Shown here: positions 24,517-32,629 of the stretch, piece by piece
Layout: every line of letters starts with the position of its first letter
How positions within the stretch are numbered: the first letter of the stretch is position 1
From: an uncultured Clostridia bacterium
GTDB taxonomy: Bacteria > Bacillota > Clostridia > Christensenellales > Aristaeellaceae
DNA: 38,430 bases
Direction of reading: 5' to 3'
Assembly: GCA_934631985.1 (NCBI GenBank)
Contig: CAKTYE010000017.1
Location: 1-38,430, forward strand
Program-made: the position numbers and the translations under genes
Notes under the pieces: model-generated
Told to the model about the DNA's origin: nothing
Seen by the model: the letters and a program-made list of their open reading frames with translations, nothing else
Databases searched by the model: none

Positions 24517-25788
24517 ATGCAGCCGCGCAGAGACACGGACAGACAGGCAGCAGCGGGCGCGGGCTTTGGCACTCCGGCAGAGGACGATTTTGAATCGGTG
24601 AAGCCGGTGGGCTATGAGGCACGCCTTGCCTTTGAGCGGGAGCGCGCGGCGGAGGCGGGGAAATATCGGCCTGTGCGGCCTGCCGCGTCCCCTGCGGGCG
24701 GACAAGCCCCTGCAAACAGACCGGGGCCGTATGTGCCGCCGCGGCGCATGTATCAGATAAACGCGCGTCCGCCCGTGCAGCCTGCGGGCGGACAGATACC
24801 CGCTGCGCCCAGGCCTGCGCAGCCCACGGGGGGACAAGCTCCCGTGCCGCTGGCAGGAACGCAGCGGACGGGGGAACAGCCGGCCTTTCGCGCACAGGTG
24901 ACGGAGCCGTCCTTTCAGCCGGTCCCGCCGCCGGTGGAGGAGGATCCCTATGCCGAGCGCAGCCCGGAGCTGATGGAGCGTAAGGGCGACTTCTGGAAGC
25001 CTGTGGAGGACAAGCCTGCGCCCCGGCAGGAAAAGAAGAAAGCGACTGCTGCTCAGCAGCTTCCGAAAAAGAATCATGTGCTTCGCAATGTGCTGATCTT
25101 TCTGCTGGTGACGCTGGGCGTGGGACTGTTGGTGCGCGGGACGGTGTTCACCATCCGCGCGGCAAAGGTATCGGGCAACGTGCGCATGACTCAGGAGGAG
25201 GTGCTTGCCGAGGCGGGTATCGCGCTGGGGCAGAACATGTTCGATCTGGATGAGACGGCGGTGGAGCGGCGCGTCAACGCGAACCGCTATCTGTCCTTCC
25301 AGCGGCTGCGCCGGGACTGGCCCGACGGGGTGACGCTGTTTATTGAGGAGCGGGTGCCGTCCGCCTACGCCAAGGCCTACGGTATGCTGTATGTGCTGGC
25401 GGGGGACGGCACGGTGCTGGAGGAATCCGGGGACATTGACGCGCCGCCAAGTCTGCCGGAGGTGCGCGGGCTTCAGGAGGGAACGGTCACGGTAGGCCGA
25501 AAAATTGCCTCGGAGGGGTCGCGCAAGCTGACGGTGTACAGGACGCTGATCGAGGAAATGAGCCTGCAGGGCTGCCTGGAGCAGGTGTCGGTATTGAATT
25601 TGACCGACATGGAGAACCTGATGCTTGTCACCATAGACGGTTATACCGTGGAGCTGGGCGAAAGCACAGACCTGCGGGCGAAGCTCGGCGCGATGCGGGC
25701 CGTGCGGCTCAAGCTGCTGGAGCTGGGCAAGGAGGAAGGCACCATTAACATCGCCACCGACCCCATCCATCCCACCTACATGCCGTAA
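24517..25788 (+). CDS. ftsQ: Division protein FtsQ/DivIB with long Pro-rich cytoplasmic region
   Basis: A 423-residue bitopic protein. About 185 residues of disordered cytoplasmic sequence come first, rich in Pro, Ala, Gly and Gln with repeated P-x-G-G-Q-x-P units. One membrane helix follows (L-I-F-L-L-V-T-L-G-V-G-L-L), then a POTRA domain (T-I-R-A-A-K-V-S-G-N) and the FtsQ beta domain. FtsQ/DivIB scaffolds FtsL and FtsB/DivIC. The cytoplasmic part is far longer than the 20 to 30 residues of well-studied homologues. The ATG at 24517 has GGGAGG 8 bases upstream, and murA ends just before it. Confidence 0.88.
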   Translation: MQPRRDTDRQAAAGAGFGTPAEDDFESVKPVGYEARLAFERERAAEAGKYRPVRPAASPAGGQAPANRPGPYVPPRRMYQINARPPVQPAGGQIPAAPRPAQPTGGQAPVPLAGTQRTGEQPAFRAQVTEPSFQPVPPPVEEDPYAERSPELMERKGDFWKPVEDKPAPRQEKKKATAAQQLPKKNHVLRNVLIFLLVTLGVGLLVRGTVFTIRAAKVSGNVRMTQEEVLAEAGIALGQNMFDLDETAVERRVNANRYLSFQRLRRDWPDGVTLFIEERVPSAYAKAYGMLYVLAGDGTVLEESGDIDAPPSLPEVRGLQEGTVTVGRKIASEGSRKLTVYRTLIEEMSLQGCLEQVSVLNLTDMENLMLVTIDGYTVELGESTDLRAKLGAMRAVRLKLLELGKEEGTINIATDPIHPTYMP

Positions 25789-25803
25789 GGGGCGGAGGGC
25801 GCG

Positions 25804-25838
25804 GCCGGAAAATGTAAAAAAAACAGCCGCTTTCCGGC
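25804..25838 (+). terminator. Weak hairpin after ftsQ
   Basis: GCCGGAAA (25804-25811) and TTTCCGGC (25831-25838) are perfect arms with a 19-base A-rich loop, and the T-run is only TT. It separates ftsQ from the ftsA promoters and could reduce read-through. Confidence 0.45.
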
Positions 25839-25846
25839 TTGAACCC

Positions 25847-25875
25847 TTGCAATCCTTGCAAAAAAAAGGTAGAAT
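25847..25875 (+). promoter_or_regulatory. ftsA upstream promoter (P1)
   Basis: TTGCAA (25847-25852) and TAGAAT (25870-25875), 17 bases apart, the same hexamers as the mraZ promoter. Confidence 0.65.
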
Positions 25876-25917
25876 GGGAAATGGTATATTGATATGCCAT
25901 GTTTAGGTATGTTAACG

Positions 25918-25932
25918 TGCCGAAATTTGGCA
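25918..25932. promoter_or_regulatory. Dyad between the two ftsA promoters
   Basis: TGCCGAAATTTGGCA is a near-perfect 15-base palindrome placed between P1 and P2. It is a candidate operator; the binding factor is unknown. Confidence 0.35.
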
Positions 25933-25971
25933 TGCTTTTGCAGAAACTTCTTCTCACAAGGGCCGCGGCTG

Positions 25972-25980
25972 TGCTATAAT
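25972..25980 (+). promoter_or_regulatory. ftsA downstream promoter (P2), extended -10
   Basis: TGC then TATAAT (25975-25980) is a consensus extended -10. A TTCTCA 18 bases upstream is a weak -35. The transcript would begin near 25987. Confidence 0.6.
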
Positions 25981-26036
25981 GGCACATCGGGAGGAAACCC
26001 GGCGGCAGCTTGGAGAAACGGGGGTATGATCGACCT

Positions 26037-27230
26037 ATGAAAACCACTGTAGCGGCAATGGACTTTGGGACGAGCAAGATCGTCACCCTGGTGGCCGAAA
26101 ACAGCGGTAGCCAGCGCTGCGACATTGTGGGCGCGGGCATTGCGCCCTATGACGGCTATCTGGAAGAGGGCTGGAATAACCCCGGCGAGCTGGACAAGGC
26201 CATTCGCGCCTCCATTGCCGAGGCTGAGGCGCAGAGCCATCACCGTATCCGCGAGATCAACGTGGGCGTTCCCGGTGCGTTTACCAAGGTATACGCAGTG
26301 GAGGCGCGCATCGACCTGAAGGGGACCGATCCCCGGGTGACGGCGAGCGACGTAAAAGCTGTTTTCAAAAAAGCGGCGGAGGATCTGGGGCAGTTCCCCG
26401 GCATCGTGGTGCATCGTTCGCCTGCGTGGTTCCGGGTGGACGACGGCAAGCGGACGCTGGAGCCTGTGGGCCTGAAGGGCCGTGAGCTGAGTGCGCTGGT
26501 CAGCTTTGTGGTGGCAAACCAGTTCTTCCTGGATGAGATCAACAATCGCCTGACGGAGATGGGCATTACCGTCAGCGGATTTTTCTCCACGCCCACGGGC
26601 GAGGCGATGCTGTACCTGCCCGAGGACGACCGGGACCGCATGGCGGTGCTGATCGACATTGGCTATCTGAACACGGAGCTGATGGTGGTAGAGGGCGACG
26701 CGCTGATCTATCACGACACCATGGAGCTGGGCGGCGGCAACATTGCCGCGGAGCTGGCCATGGGGTTGGATATTTCGCTGGAAAACGCCGAGAAGATCAA
26801 GCGGCAGTATGTTTACGGCATTGCCACGCCGGATGAAACATACGACGTGGTGGCCTCGGAGGGCGGCAAGCCTATGTCCTTCACCCGCGAACAGGTCTCG
26901 GCCATTATCGAGCCGGAGGTGGACAAGATCGCCGACGGCATTCGCGCATCGCTGGAGGAAAGCGGCATCCGCCTGGGCAACTGGAGCCACTACTACATGA
27001 CCGGCGGCGGACTGAGCTTCAACCGCGGCGGACGGGACTACCTGTCCACCAAGCTGGGCAGCCCGGTGCGGGAAACGCCCAAGCGCACCACCAAGCTGAA
27101 CAGCCACGCATATTCCAGCACGCTGGGACTGATGGACCTTATCATCGACACCATCGAGCAGCAGCATCAACCCTCTGCGGGCGTGGGCGGAGCCATCAAG
27201 GACTTCTTCCGCAGCCTGCTGGGCGGCTGA
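26037..27230 (+). CDS. ftsA: Cell division actin homologue FtsA
   Basis: A 397-residue protein of the actin/Hsp70 fold that tethers FtsZ filaments to the membrane. It has D-F-G-T-S-K-I near residue 9, the 1C subdomain region (V-N-V-G-V-P-G-A-F and following), D-I-G-Y-L-N-T-E phosphate-binding loop, and M-T-G-G-G-L-S. The last dozen residues (K-D-F-F-R-S-L-L) are the amphipathic membrane anchor. The ATG at 26037 fits the family start; its ribosome binding site is poor, and an upstream TTG (26010) is less likely. A four-codon ORF overlaps it by ATGA. Confidence 0.92.
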   Translation: MKTTVAAMDFGTSKIVTLVAENSGSQRCDIVGAGIAPYDGYLEEGWNNPGELDKAIRASIAEAEAQSHHRIREINVGVPGAFTKVYAVEARIDLKGTDPRVTASDVKAVFKKAAEDLGQFPGIVVHRSPAWFRVDDGKRTLEPVGLKGRELSALVSFVVANQFFLDEINNRLTEMGITVSGFFSTPTGEAMLYLPEDDRDRMAVLIDIGYLNTELMVVEGDALIYHDTMELGGGNIAAELAMGLDISLENAEKIKRQYVYGIATPDETYDVVASEGGKPMSFTREQVSAIIEPEVDKIADGIRASLEESGIRLGNWSHYYMTGGGLSFNRGGRDYLSTKLGSPVRETPKRTTKLNSHAYSSTLGLMDLIIDTIEQQHQPSAGVGGAIKDFFRSLLGG

Positions 27231-27280
27231 GACCATCGCTTGAACGGGAATGATGCTTCAATAAGTCAGGGGGATGAAAC

Positions 27281-28774
27281 GTGATCGAGTTTCAGAATGA
27301 GGATCAGACGACCTTTGCTTCCATTAAGGTCGTTGGCTGCGGCGGCGGCGGCAACAACGCCGTGAACCGCATGGTTGACGCGGGACTGAAGGGCGTGGAG
27401 TTTATCTCCATCAACACGGACCGTCAGGCGCTGGCACTGAGCAACGCCAACACCAAGATCCAGATCGGCGAAAAGCTGACCAAGGGCCTTGGCGCAGGCG
27501 CGGTGCCTGAGGTGGGCCGCCGCGCGGCGGAGGAAAGCCGCGAGGAGATCGCGCAGGCGCTGAAGGGTGCTGACCTGGTGTTTGTTACGGCGGGCATGGG
27601 CGGCGGCACCGGCACGGGCGCTGCGCCCATTGTGGCGGAGATTGCCCGCGACCTGGGTGCGCTGACCATTTCCGTGGTCACCAAGCCCTTTGCCTTTGAG
27701 GGCAAGCAGCGCATGAAGAACGCTGAAATGGGCATTGCCGACCTGAAGCAGCGGGTGGATACGCTGGTGGTCATTCCCAACGACCGTCTGCTGCAGGTGG
27801 TCAGCAAGGGGACGACCATGCTGGAGGCCTTCCGTATTGCCGATGACGTGTTGCGCCAGGGCATTCAGGGCATCAGCGACTTGATCGCTGTGCCTGCGCT
27901 GATCAATCTGGACTTTGCCGATGTGAAGACCGTCATGGAGTCCGGCGGCATGGCGCATATGGGCATTGGCACCGGCAAGGGTGAAAACCGCATGGTGGAG
28001 GCCGCGAAGAACGCGATCTCCAGCCCGCTGCTGGAGACCAACATTGACGGTGCGCGCGCGGTGCTGATCAATATCACCGGCGGTGAGGACATCAGCATTG
28101 TGGACATCAACGAAGCGGCAAACCTGGTGATGGAGGCGGCGGACCCCGACGCGAACATCATCTTCGGTGCGGGCATTGACGAGACCATGGGCGATGAGGT
28201 GCGCATTACGGTCATCGCTACGGGCTTTGAGAAGACGCCCTTCCCGCCCCGTGAGCCTGTGAAGAAGCCTCGCGATCTGGAAAAGGAGCGCCTGTTCGGT
28301 TCCAGCTACGCCAGCGGAACGTCCTTTGGCTCCTTTGCGGCGAACCGTCCTGCGACCCCCGGCGCGGGCGATTATGAGGACGAGAACGGCTACAATGGCT
28401 ATGCCAGCCAGGAAAACAGCGGCGAGGGCGAGATTCCGAGCTTTGTAAACACGGGCCGTCCCACGCCGATGGGTGTGCCTTCCGCAGTGGCGGGCGGCTT
28501 CCAGACGGGCTTTAACGGCGGCAACGGCTATAATCCCAACGGGTTTAACGGCTACACGCCTGCGCAGCCGCAGCAGCCCCAGCAGGGCTTTGGCAATGGT
28601 TTCAATGGCTATGTGCCGCAGCAGACCTCGCAGTTCACGCCGGTGTTTAACAGCAACCAGCAGGGCAACATGGGTGCGGCCCCTGCGGTTCCCCCGGCAC
28701 AGCAGCCCCCGCAGCCTTCTGCAATGGAGAAGGATGAGTTGGGTGTGCCTGCGTTCCTGCGGCGGAAGAAGTAA
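27281..28774 (+). CDS. ftsZ: Cell division protein FtsZ
   Basis: A 497-residue tubulin homologue forming the Z ring. It shows G-C-G-G-G-G-N-N-A near residue 20, the GTP-binding G-G-G-T-G-T-G-A near 107, and the T7 loop N-L-D-F-A-D. After residue 320 a long linker of about 160 residues follows, rich in Asn, Gly, Gln and Pro with repeated F-N-G-Y units, then the conserved C-terminal peptide L-G-V-P-A-F-L-R-R-K-K that contacts FtsA and SepF. The linker is longer than the 40 to 60 residues usual in Firmicutes. The start is GTG at 27281 with AGGGGGAT 7 bases before it. Confidence 0.96.
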   Translation: MIEFQNEDQTTFASIKVVGCGGGGNNAVNRMVDAGLKGVEFISINTDRQALALSNANTKIQIGEKLTKGLGAGAVPEVGRRAAEESREEIAQALKGADLVFVTAGMGGGTGTGAAPIVAEIARDLGALTISVVTKPFAFEGKQRMKNAEMGIADLKQRVDTLVVIPNDRLLQVVSKGTTMLEAFRIADDVLRQGIQGISDLIAVPALINLDFADVKTVMESGGMAHMGIGTGKGENRMVEAAKNAISSPLLETNIDGARAVLINITGGEDISIVDINEAANLVMEAADPDANIIFGAGIDETMGDEVRITVIATGFEKTPFPPREPVKKPRDLEKERLFGSSYASGTSFGSFAANRPATPGAGDYEDENGYNGYASQENSGEGEIPSFVNTGRPTPMGVPSAVAGGFQTGFNGGNGYNPNGFNGYTPAQPQQPQQGFGNGFNGYVPQQTSQFTPVFNSNQQGNMGAAPAVPPAQQPPQPSAMEKDELGVPAFLRRKK

Positions 28775-28786
28775 GAGAAAGATAAC

Positions 28787-28821
28787 GGGAAGATGCTCTC
28801 TTGGGCATCTTCCCAGTTTTT
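28787..28821 (+). terminator. Rho-independent terminator after ftsZ
   Basis: GGGAAGATGC (28787-28796) and GCATCTTCCC (28805-28814) form a 10-bp perfect stem, followed by AG and five T residues. It ends the dcw cluster. Confidence 0.9.
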
Positions 28822-28902
28822 ATAAAAAGGATATTGAATAAATGGCATTTCGCAAATTGATTTATTTAATACAGGGGATATACTCTCATAGGGAGTTGCT
28901 AT

Positions 28903-30336
28903 ATGAATGATAAATTAAGATTATTTCTTGCCTTTTTGGGTGTAGGCGTCTTAGCACTGCTCTGTCTAATAGTTAAAGATTATCTGGAGGGGTGGGCACT
29001 TAAGGAATGGCAGAAAAAGCATGAGGATGAAATTCAAAAAGCAAAGATAGAGGAGGAAGCCGCACATAAAAAAGCTCAAAAAATACTTGATGAAGTAACT
29101 CAGGTGCAGAATAATATTGAAAGGAAGAATGAAATTGAAACACAAAAAGTGAGGGAACAAGTGGAGAAAGCGCAAAAAGAGGCTAAGCAGATACTTGAAG
29201 AAGCAAATATCGAGGCTTCTAGGTTGCGTACAGCTACAAAAAAGGCATGCATGCTAGAGCAACAAAGAATAGAGACTGAACGGGAAAATGCGCAGAAGAA
29301 GTCAAGAGATGTACTTGAACAGGCAGAAAAGCAAGCGGGCCAATTACAAAATGAAATAAGTCAAAAGCAAGAAAATCTTGAAGAGTTAAAGAAAAGCATA
29401 GAGAAATTATCTCAAAATGCTTTTTCAGTATCACCGTATTTTGCAGGAATGTATGCGGACTATCAGTTTATTTATGACCAAATGGTCGCAGAATCTTTAG
29501 AGAAAAAAGTGCGTCCTGCACCGACCGCAGCAGAAAATATTAGAAAAATTTCAGTAGAAAAAAGAAAGCTACTTGACGAGTGCAAGCAGTACGAATATAA
29601 AATCGCTGCGCTGTATAGCCTTTTCCCGTGGATTGAAGACTACTACGATTTTTCAGTAGAGGAAAAACAACAAAAAGATAAATGGCAGGAGATATGCTAT
29701 AATGACGATCCTGTGAGCGAATATCTTTCTAAAGTGGAATGGATAAGTATGTCAAAGTCAAATCGTGATCAGTTGGCTTTGGACCGTTATATAAAGTCAC
29801 ACAAAAAGACAAAGTGGCAGGTAGGCCGCGACTATGAACTGTATGTTGGATATGCTTATACAAAAAAAGGGTATTTCGTGGAATATCCGGGTTCATTGCT
29901 TCGCCTTGAAGATATGGGCCGTGACTTAATCGCAAGAAAAGATTTTAAGACTATAATCATTCAATGCAAATATTGGGCAGAAAAAAAGGTCGTTCACGAA
30001 AAACATATTTTCCAGTTATACGGAACAAGCGTATGTTATAAAATGGATCATCCTTTTGAAGAAGTCCAATGCTTGCTGGTGACAAATGCGAAATTCTCAG
30101 AACGGGCAGAAGAAGTTGCAAAACAAATGGGAGTTACACTTGTTGCGGGCTTTCAAATGGGAGATTTTCCGCGAATTAAGTGTAACATTAATAATGGAGA
30201 AAAAATATACCATCTTCCGATGGATCAACAATACGATAATGTGATTATTAAGAACCCGGGAGAAAAGTATGCCTTTACAGTCCTTGAAGCTGAGGCAGCA
30301 GGTTTCCGTCGTGCATATCGATGGAGTGGGAGATAA
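28903..30336 (+). CDS. Membrane-anchored coiled-coil protein with Mrr-like nuclease domain
   Basis: A 477-residue protein. A membrane helix covers about residues 7-26. A charged coiled coil follows (30-175), rich in Lys, Glu and Gln. The nuclease-like domain starts near 300: Glu312 in G-R-D-Y-E, Asp341 in G-R-D-L-I-A, and Q354-C-K356 after a hydrophobic strand (I-I-I-Q-C-K-Y-W). This is the D...QxK site of Mrr-type PD-(D/E)XK enzymes and it looks intact. The last 45 residues (Y-H-L-P near 430, then E-A-E-A-A-G-F-R-R-A) recall an Ada-type zinc domain without its cysteines. The codons are AT-rich, unlike both neighbours, so recent transfer is likely. GGGAG lies 8 bases before the ATG. Defence against foreign DNA is a guess. 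Confidence 0.85.
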   Translation: MNDKLRLFLAFLGVGVLALLCLIVKDYLEGWALKEWQKKHEDEIQKAKIEEEAAHKKAQKILDEVTQVQNNIERKNEIETQKVREQVEKAQKEAKQILEEANIEASRLRTATKKACMLEQQRIETERENAQKKSRDVLEQAEKQAGQLQNEISQKQENLEELKKSIEKLSQNAFSVSPYFAGMYADYQFIYDQMVAESLEKKVRPAPTAAENIRKISVEKRKLLDECKQYEYKIAALYSLFPWIEDYYDFSVEEKQQKDKWQEICYNDDPVSEYLSKVEWISMSKSNRDQLALDRYIKSHKKTKWQVGRDYELYVGYAYTKKGYFVEYPGSLLRLEDMGRDLIARKDFKTIIIQCKYWAEKKVVHEKHIFQLYGTSVCYKMDHPFEEVQCLLVTNAKFSERAEEVAKQMGVTLVAGFQMGDFPRIKCNINNGEKIYHLPMDQQYDNVIIKNPGEKYAFTVLEAEAAGFRRAYRWSGR

Positions 30337-30360
30337 TTATATTAAAAATTATCGTAAAAA

Positions 30361-30412
30361 ATTAAATCGATGGAGAGGATTCAATACAAAAAGAAATCTC
30401 CATCGATTTAAT
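30361..30412. terminator. Bidirectional terminator between convergent genes
   Basis: A perfect 16-bp inverted repeat (30361-30376 and 30397-30412, core TCGATGGAGA / TCTCCATCGA) with a 20-base loop. On the minus strand it is followed by a T-run (the complement of 30356-30360), on the plus strand by an AT stretch. It serves the nuclease gene and the methyltransferase gene, which face each other. Confidence 0.75.
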
Positions 30413-30416
30413 ATAT

Positions 30417-31538
30417 TCAGCGATAAATATAAAAGTTGCATTCCAGCCGCCCGTTATACAGTCGCCGGACCTTATCGGCCTTGCGCCCGTAGCAGCGTTC
30501 AAAGCCGGGATGGCTGGAAATGGCGCACAGCGCCCAGCCGGGGTGGCGGTCTTTCAAGCGGTGCAGCTCGGCATAGAGCTTTTCGCAGGTCTTGCGGTCG
30601 CTGAGACGCTCGCCGTAGGGCGGGTTAGCAATGAAAACGCCGGGGCCGCCGGAAAGCTGAAGCGTTTCAAGGGGCTGCTGGGTCACGGTAATGCGTCCGC
30701 CCAGCTGCGCCTGCACAATGTGACGCTTGGCAAGGGTCAACGGTTCCGCGTCAATGTCAGAGCCGCTGACATCATGAATGCGTTCCGGGTCATACTGCGC
30801 CCGGGCCTCAGCGCGAAGCTGGTCGGCTTCGGCTTGGGAGAAGATGGAGAACTGCTCCATGGCAAAGGGACGGAACAGCCCCGGTGCGCGCCGCGCCTGC
30901 TTGAATGCAGCTTCGATCAGCAGCGTACCCGTGCCGCAGCAGGGGTCGTGCAGTGCCAGACCGGGCCGCCAGGGAGAAATTTCCAGCAGGGAAGCTGCCA
31001 ACGTCTCCCGCAGGGGCGCTTCGCCGTTCCAGGTGCGATAGCCGCGGCGATTCAGCGCTTCGCCGCAGGCATCCAGCGTGATGCGGGCCACATCGCCGTG
31101 CAGGCTCACATCCAGCGGATAGGTCACGCCTGTTTCGGGAAGCCAGTCCACATGCCAGGCATGACGCAGGCGCTCCACAATGGCCTTTTTCGTGATGGCT
31201 TGACAGTCGCGGATGCTCATGAGCTGGCTGCGGGCGCATTTGCCGGTGACGGGGAAACGCGCATCGCGGGGGAGCAATTCTTCCCAGGCGATGGATTTTA
31301 CCAGCTGAAAAAGCTCCTCGAAGGTGCGGGCTTCGCGTTCGGCAAGGATCAGCAGCACACGGTCGGCGCTGCGAAGCCAGAGACAGGCGCGAAAGGCATC
31401 GGCGGGGGAGCCGGTGAAGCGCGCGCCGCCGTTCTCAGCCTGTACGTCGCGCATGCCAAGCCGCTTCAGCTCGGCAGAAACAATGCCCTCCAGCCCGAAG
31501 GCGGCGGTGGCATACCAGTGCAGATCATTCAGTCGCAT
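30417..31538 (-). CDS. THUMP-domain class I RNA methyltransferase (UPF0020, YpsC/RlmL-like)
   Basis: A 373-residue SAM-dependent methyltransferase predicted to methylate guanine N2 in rRNA. The first 160 residues contain a ferredoxin-like and THUMP RNA-binding part; the catalytic part has the SAM motif D-P-C-C-G-T-G-T-L and the N-P-P-Y-G-E-R active motif of N2-guanine methyltransferases. It matches the length of Bacillus YpsC, which corresponds to the N-terminal part of E. coli RlmL. The target base is not certain. Its start overlaps the end of mutY by 14 bases, so the two are cotranscribed on the minus strand. Confidence 0.9.
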   Translation of the reverse strand: MRLNDLHWYATAAFGLEGIVSAELKRLGMRDVQAENGGARFTGSPADAFRACLWLRSADRVLLILAEREARTFEELFQLVKSIAWEELLPRDARFPVTGKCARSQLMSIRDCQAITKKAIVERLRHAWHVDWLPETGVTYPLDVSLHGDVARITLDACGEALNRRGYRTWNGEAPLRETLAASLLEISPWRPGLALHDPCCGTGTLLIEAAFKQARRAPGLFRPFAMEQFSIFSQAEADQLRAEARAQYDPERIHDVSGSDIDAEPLTLAKRHIVQAQLGGRITVTQQPLETLQLSGGPGVFIANPPYGERLSDRKTCEKLYAELHRLKDRHPGWALCAISSHPGFERCYGRKADKVRRLYNGRLECNFYIYR

Positions 31539-32589
31539 GATGTTCTCCTTTATCGTTCAGCAGTGCAAGCGCCTGCTCCCGGGCCTTGCGCATGGCGGTG
31601 GGCAGGGGCAGCGCGTGGATCTCTTCGCAGGTGACAAAGCGGCAGCCCTCAGGCGCGTCGCCTGTGCAGGTCAGCAGATGCAGCTTCATTTCCCAAACCT
31701 GATGAGTGAAAACATGTTTGGCGGGGCCGAGCGGCCGCTGATATATGCAGGTCAGCCCCAGGGAGCGATGCAGCGCCTTGACGAGCTGCGCGGGTGTTTT
31801 TTCTCCCTCGATGAGGGGGAAGACCCAAAGCCCTTGCAGCAGCGTCTCGGTGCGCTGCCGCAGCAGAATGCGGTCTCCCTGCACCAGCAGCGCTACGTCA
31901 TAGGGAATGACCCGCGGTGCTGCGGCACGGGTCTTGATGGGCAGCTGCTCTGCGTCCTCTTCCGCCAGGGCAGAGCAGATGGAAGCCAGTGGACAGCGTA
32001 GGCAATCCGGCGTACCGGGACAGCAAAGGCTGGCTCCTAAGTCCATTAAGGCCTGATTAAAGTCTCCGGGGCGCTTCTGCGGCACCCAGGAGGCGGCGAT
32101 CACTGCAATGCGGCGCTGCACCGAGGGGAGGACGACGTCCTCGCGAACGCCTGCCACCCGGCTGACCACGCGAATCACGTTGCCATCCACAGCGGGACAA
32201 GGCACGTCAAAGGCAATGCTGGCGATAGCACCTGCTGTATAGGGGCCGATGCCGGTGATCCTTCGCAGCTCCTCCGGGGTGCGGGGAAGCTGGCCCTGCC
32301 AGTCAGCCACGACCTGCTGTGCGCCCCGATGCAGATTCTGCGCCCGGCGGTAATAGCCCAAGCCCTCCCAGAGCTTCAGCACATCGTCGATGGGGGCCTC
32401 TGCCAGGGCCTGCACCGTGGGAAAGCGGGCCATAAAGCGCGGATAATAGGAAAGCACCGTTTCCACGCGGGTCTGCTGGAGCATGGTTTCCGAGACCCAG
32501 GTGGCATAGGGGTCAGGCTGATCGCGCCAGGGAAGACGGCGCTTGCAGCGGTCATACCAGGGCAGCAGCAGGCTGCTGACTTCCTCCAT
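31525..32589 (-). CDS. mutY: Adenine DNA glycosylase MutY
   Basis: A 354-residue base excision repair enzyme that removes adenine mispaired with 8-oxoguanine. It has the catalytic Glu region (T-M-L-Q-Q-T-R-V), helix-hairpin-helix I-T-G-I-G-P-Y-T-A-G-A-I, the catalytic Asp in A-V-D-G-N-V-x-R-V, and the four iron-sulfur cysteines in C-x6-C-x2-C-x5-C spacing. The C-terminal NUDIX-like domain recognises 8-oxoG and includes H-V-F-T-H-Q-V-W. Although the frame stays open upstream, the ATG at 32589 is the best start: AAGGAGG lies 8 bases before it, and the upstream codons are AT-rich and unlike MutY. Confidence 0.95.
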   Translation of the reverse strand: MEEVSSLLLPWYDRCKRRLPWRDQPDPYATWVSETMLQQTRVETVLSYYPRFMARFPTVQALAEAPIDDVLKLWEGLGYYRRAQNLHRGAQQVVADWQGQLPRTPEELRRITGIGPYTAGAIASIAFDVPCPAVDGNVIRVVSRVAGVREDVVLPSVQRRIAVIAASWVPQKRPGDFNQALMDLGASLCCPGTPDCLRCPLASICSALAEEDAEQLPIKTRAAAPRVIPYDVALLVQGDRILLRQRTETLLQGLWVFPLIEGEKTPAQLVKALHRSLGLTCIYQRPLGPAKHVFTHQVWEMKLHLLTCTGDAPEGCRFVTCEEIHALPLPTAMRKAREQALALLNDKGEHHATE

Positions 32590-32620
32590 GGAAGCATCCT
32601 CCTTCATCAAAAGCACGTTT

Positions 32621-32629
32621 ATTTTAGCA
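32621..32629 (-). promoter_or_regulatory. Candidate mutY promoter (extended -10)
   Basis: On the minus strand TGC precedes TAAAAT, an extended -10, about 32 bases before the mutY start. No clear -35 box is seen. Confidence 0.35.

Noticed and set aside
23617..25770. Long minus-strand ORF of 717 codons opposite murA and ftsQ
   Set aside because: It is antisense to two well-identified genes, has no ribosome binding site, and its product is rich in His, Arg and Gln as expected for the reverse frame of GC-rich coding DNA.
28879..28884. TATACT with TTGATT 16 bases upstream as a promoter for the nuclease gene
   Set aside because: The transcript would start inside the ribosome binding site at 28890-28895, so it is unlikely to be the working promoter.
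30510..32001. Plus-strand ORFs opposite the methyltransferase and mutY
   Set aside because: Shadows of two clear minus-strand genes.
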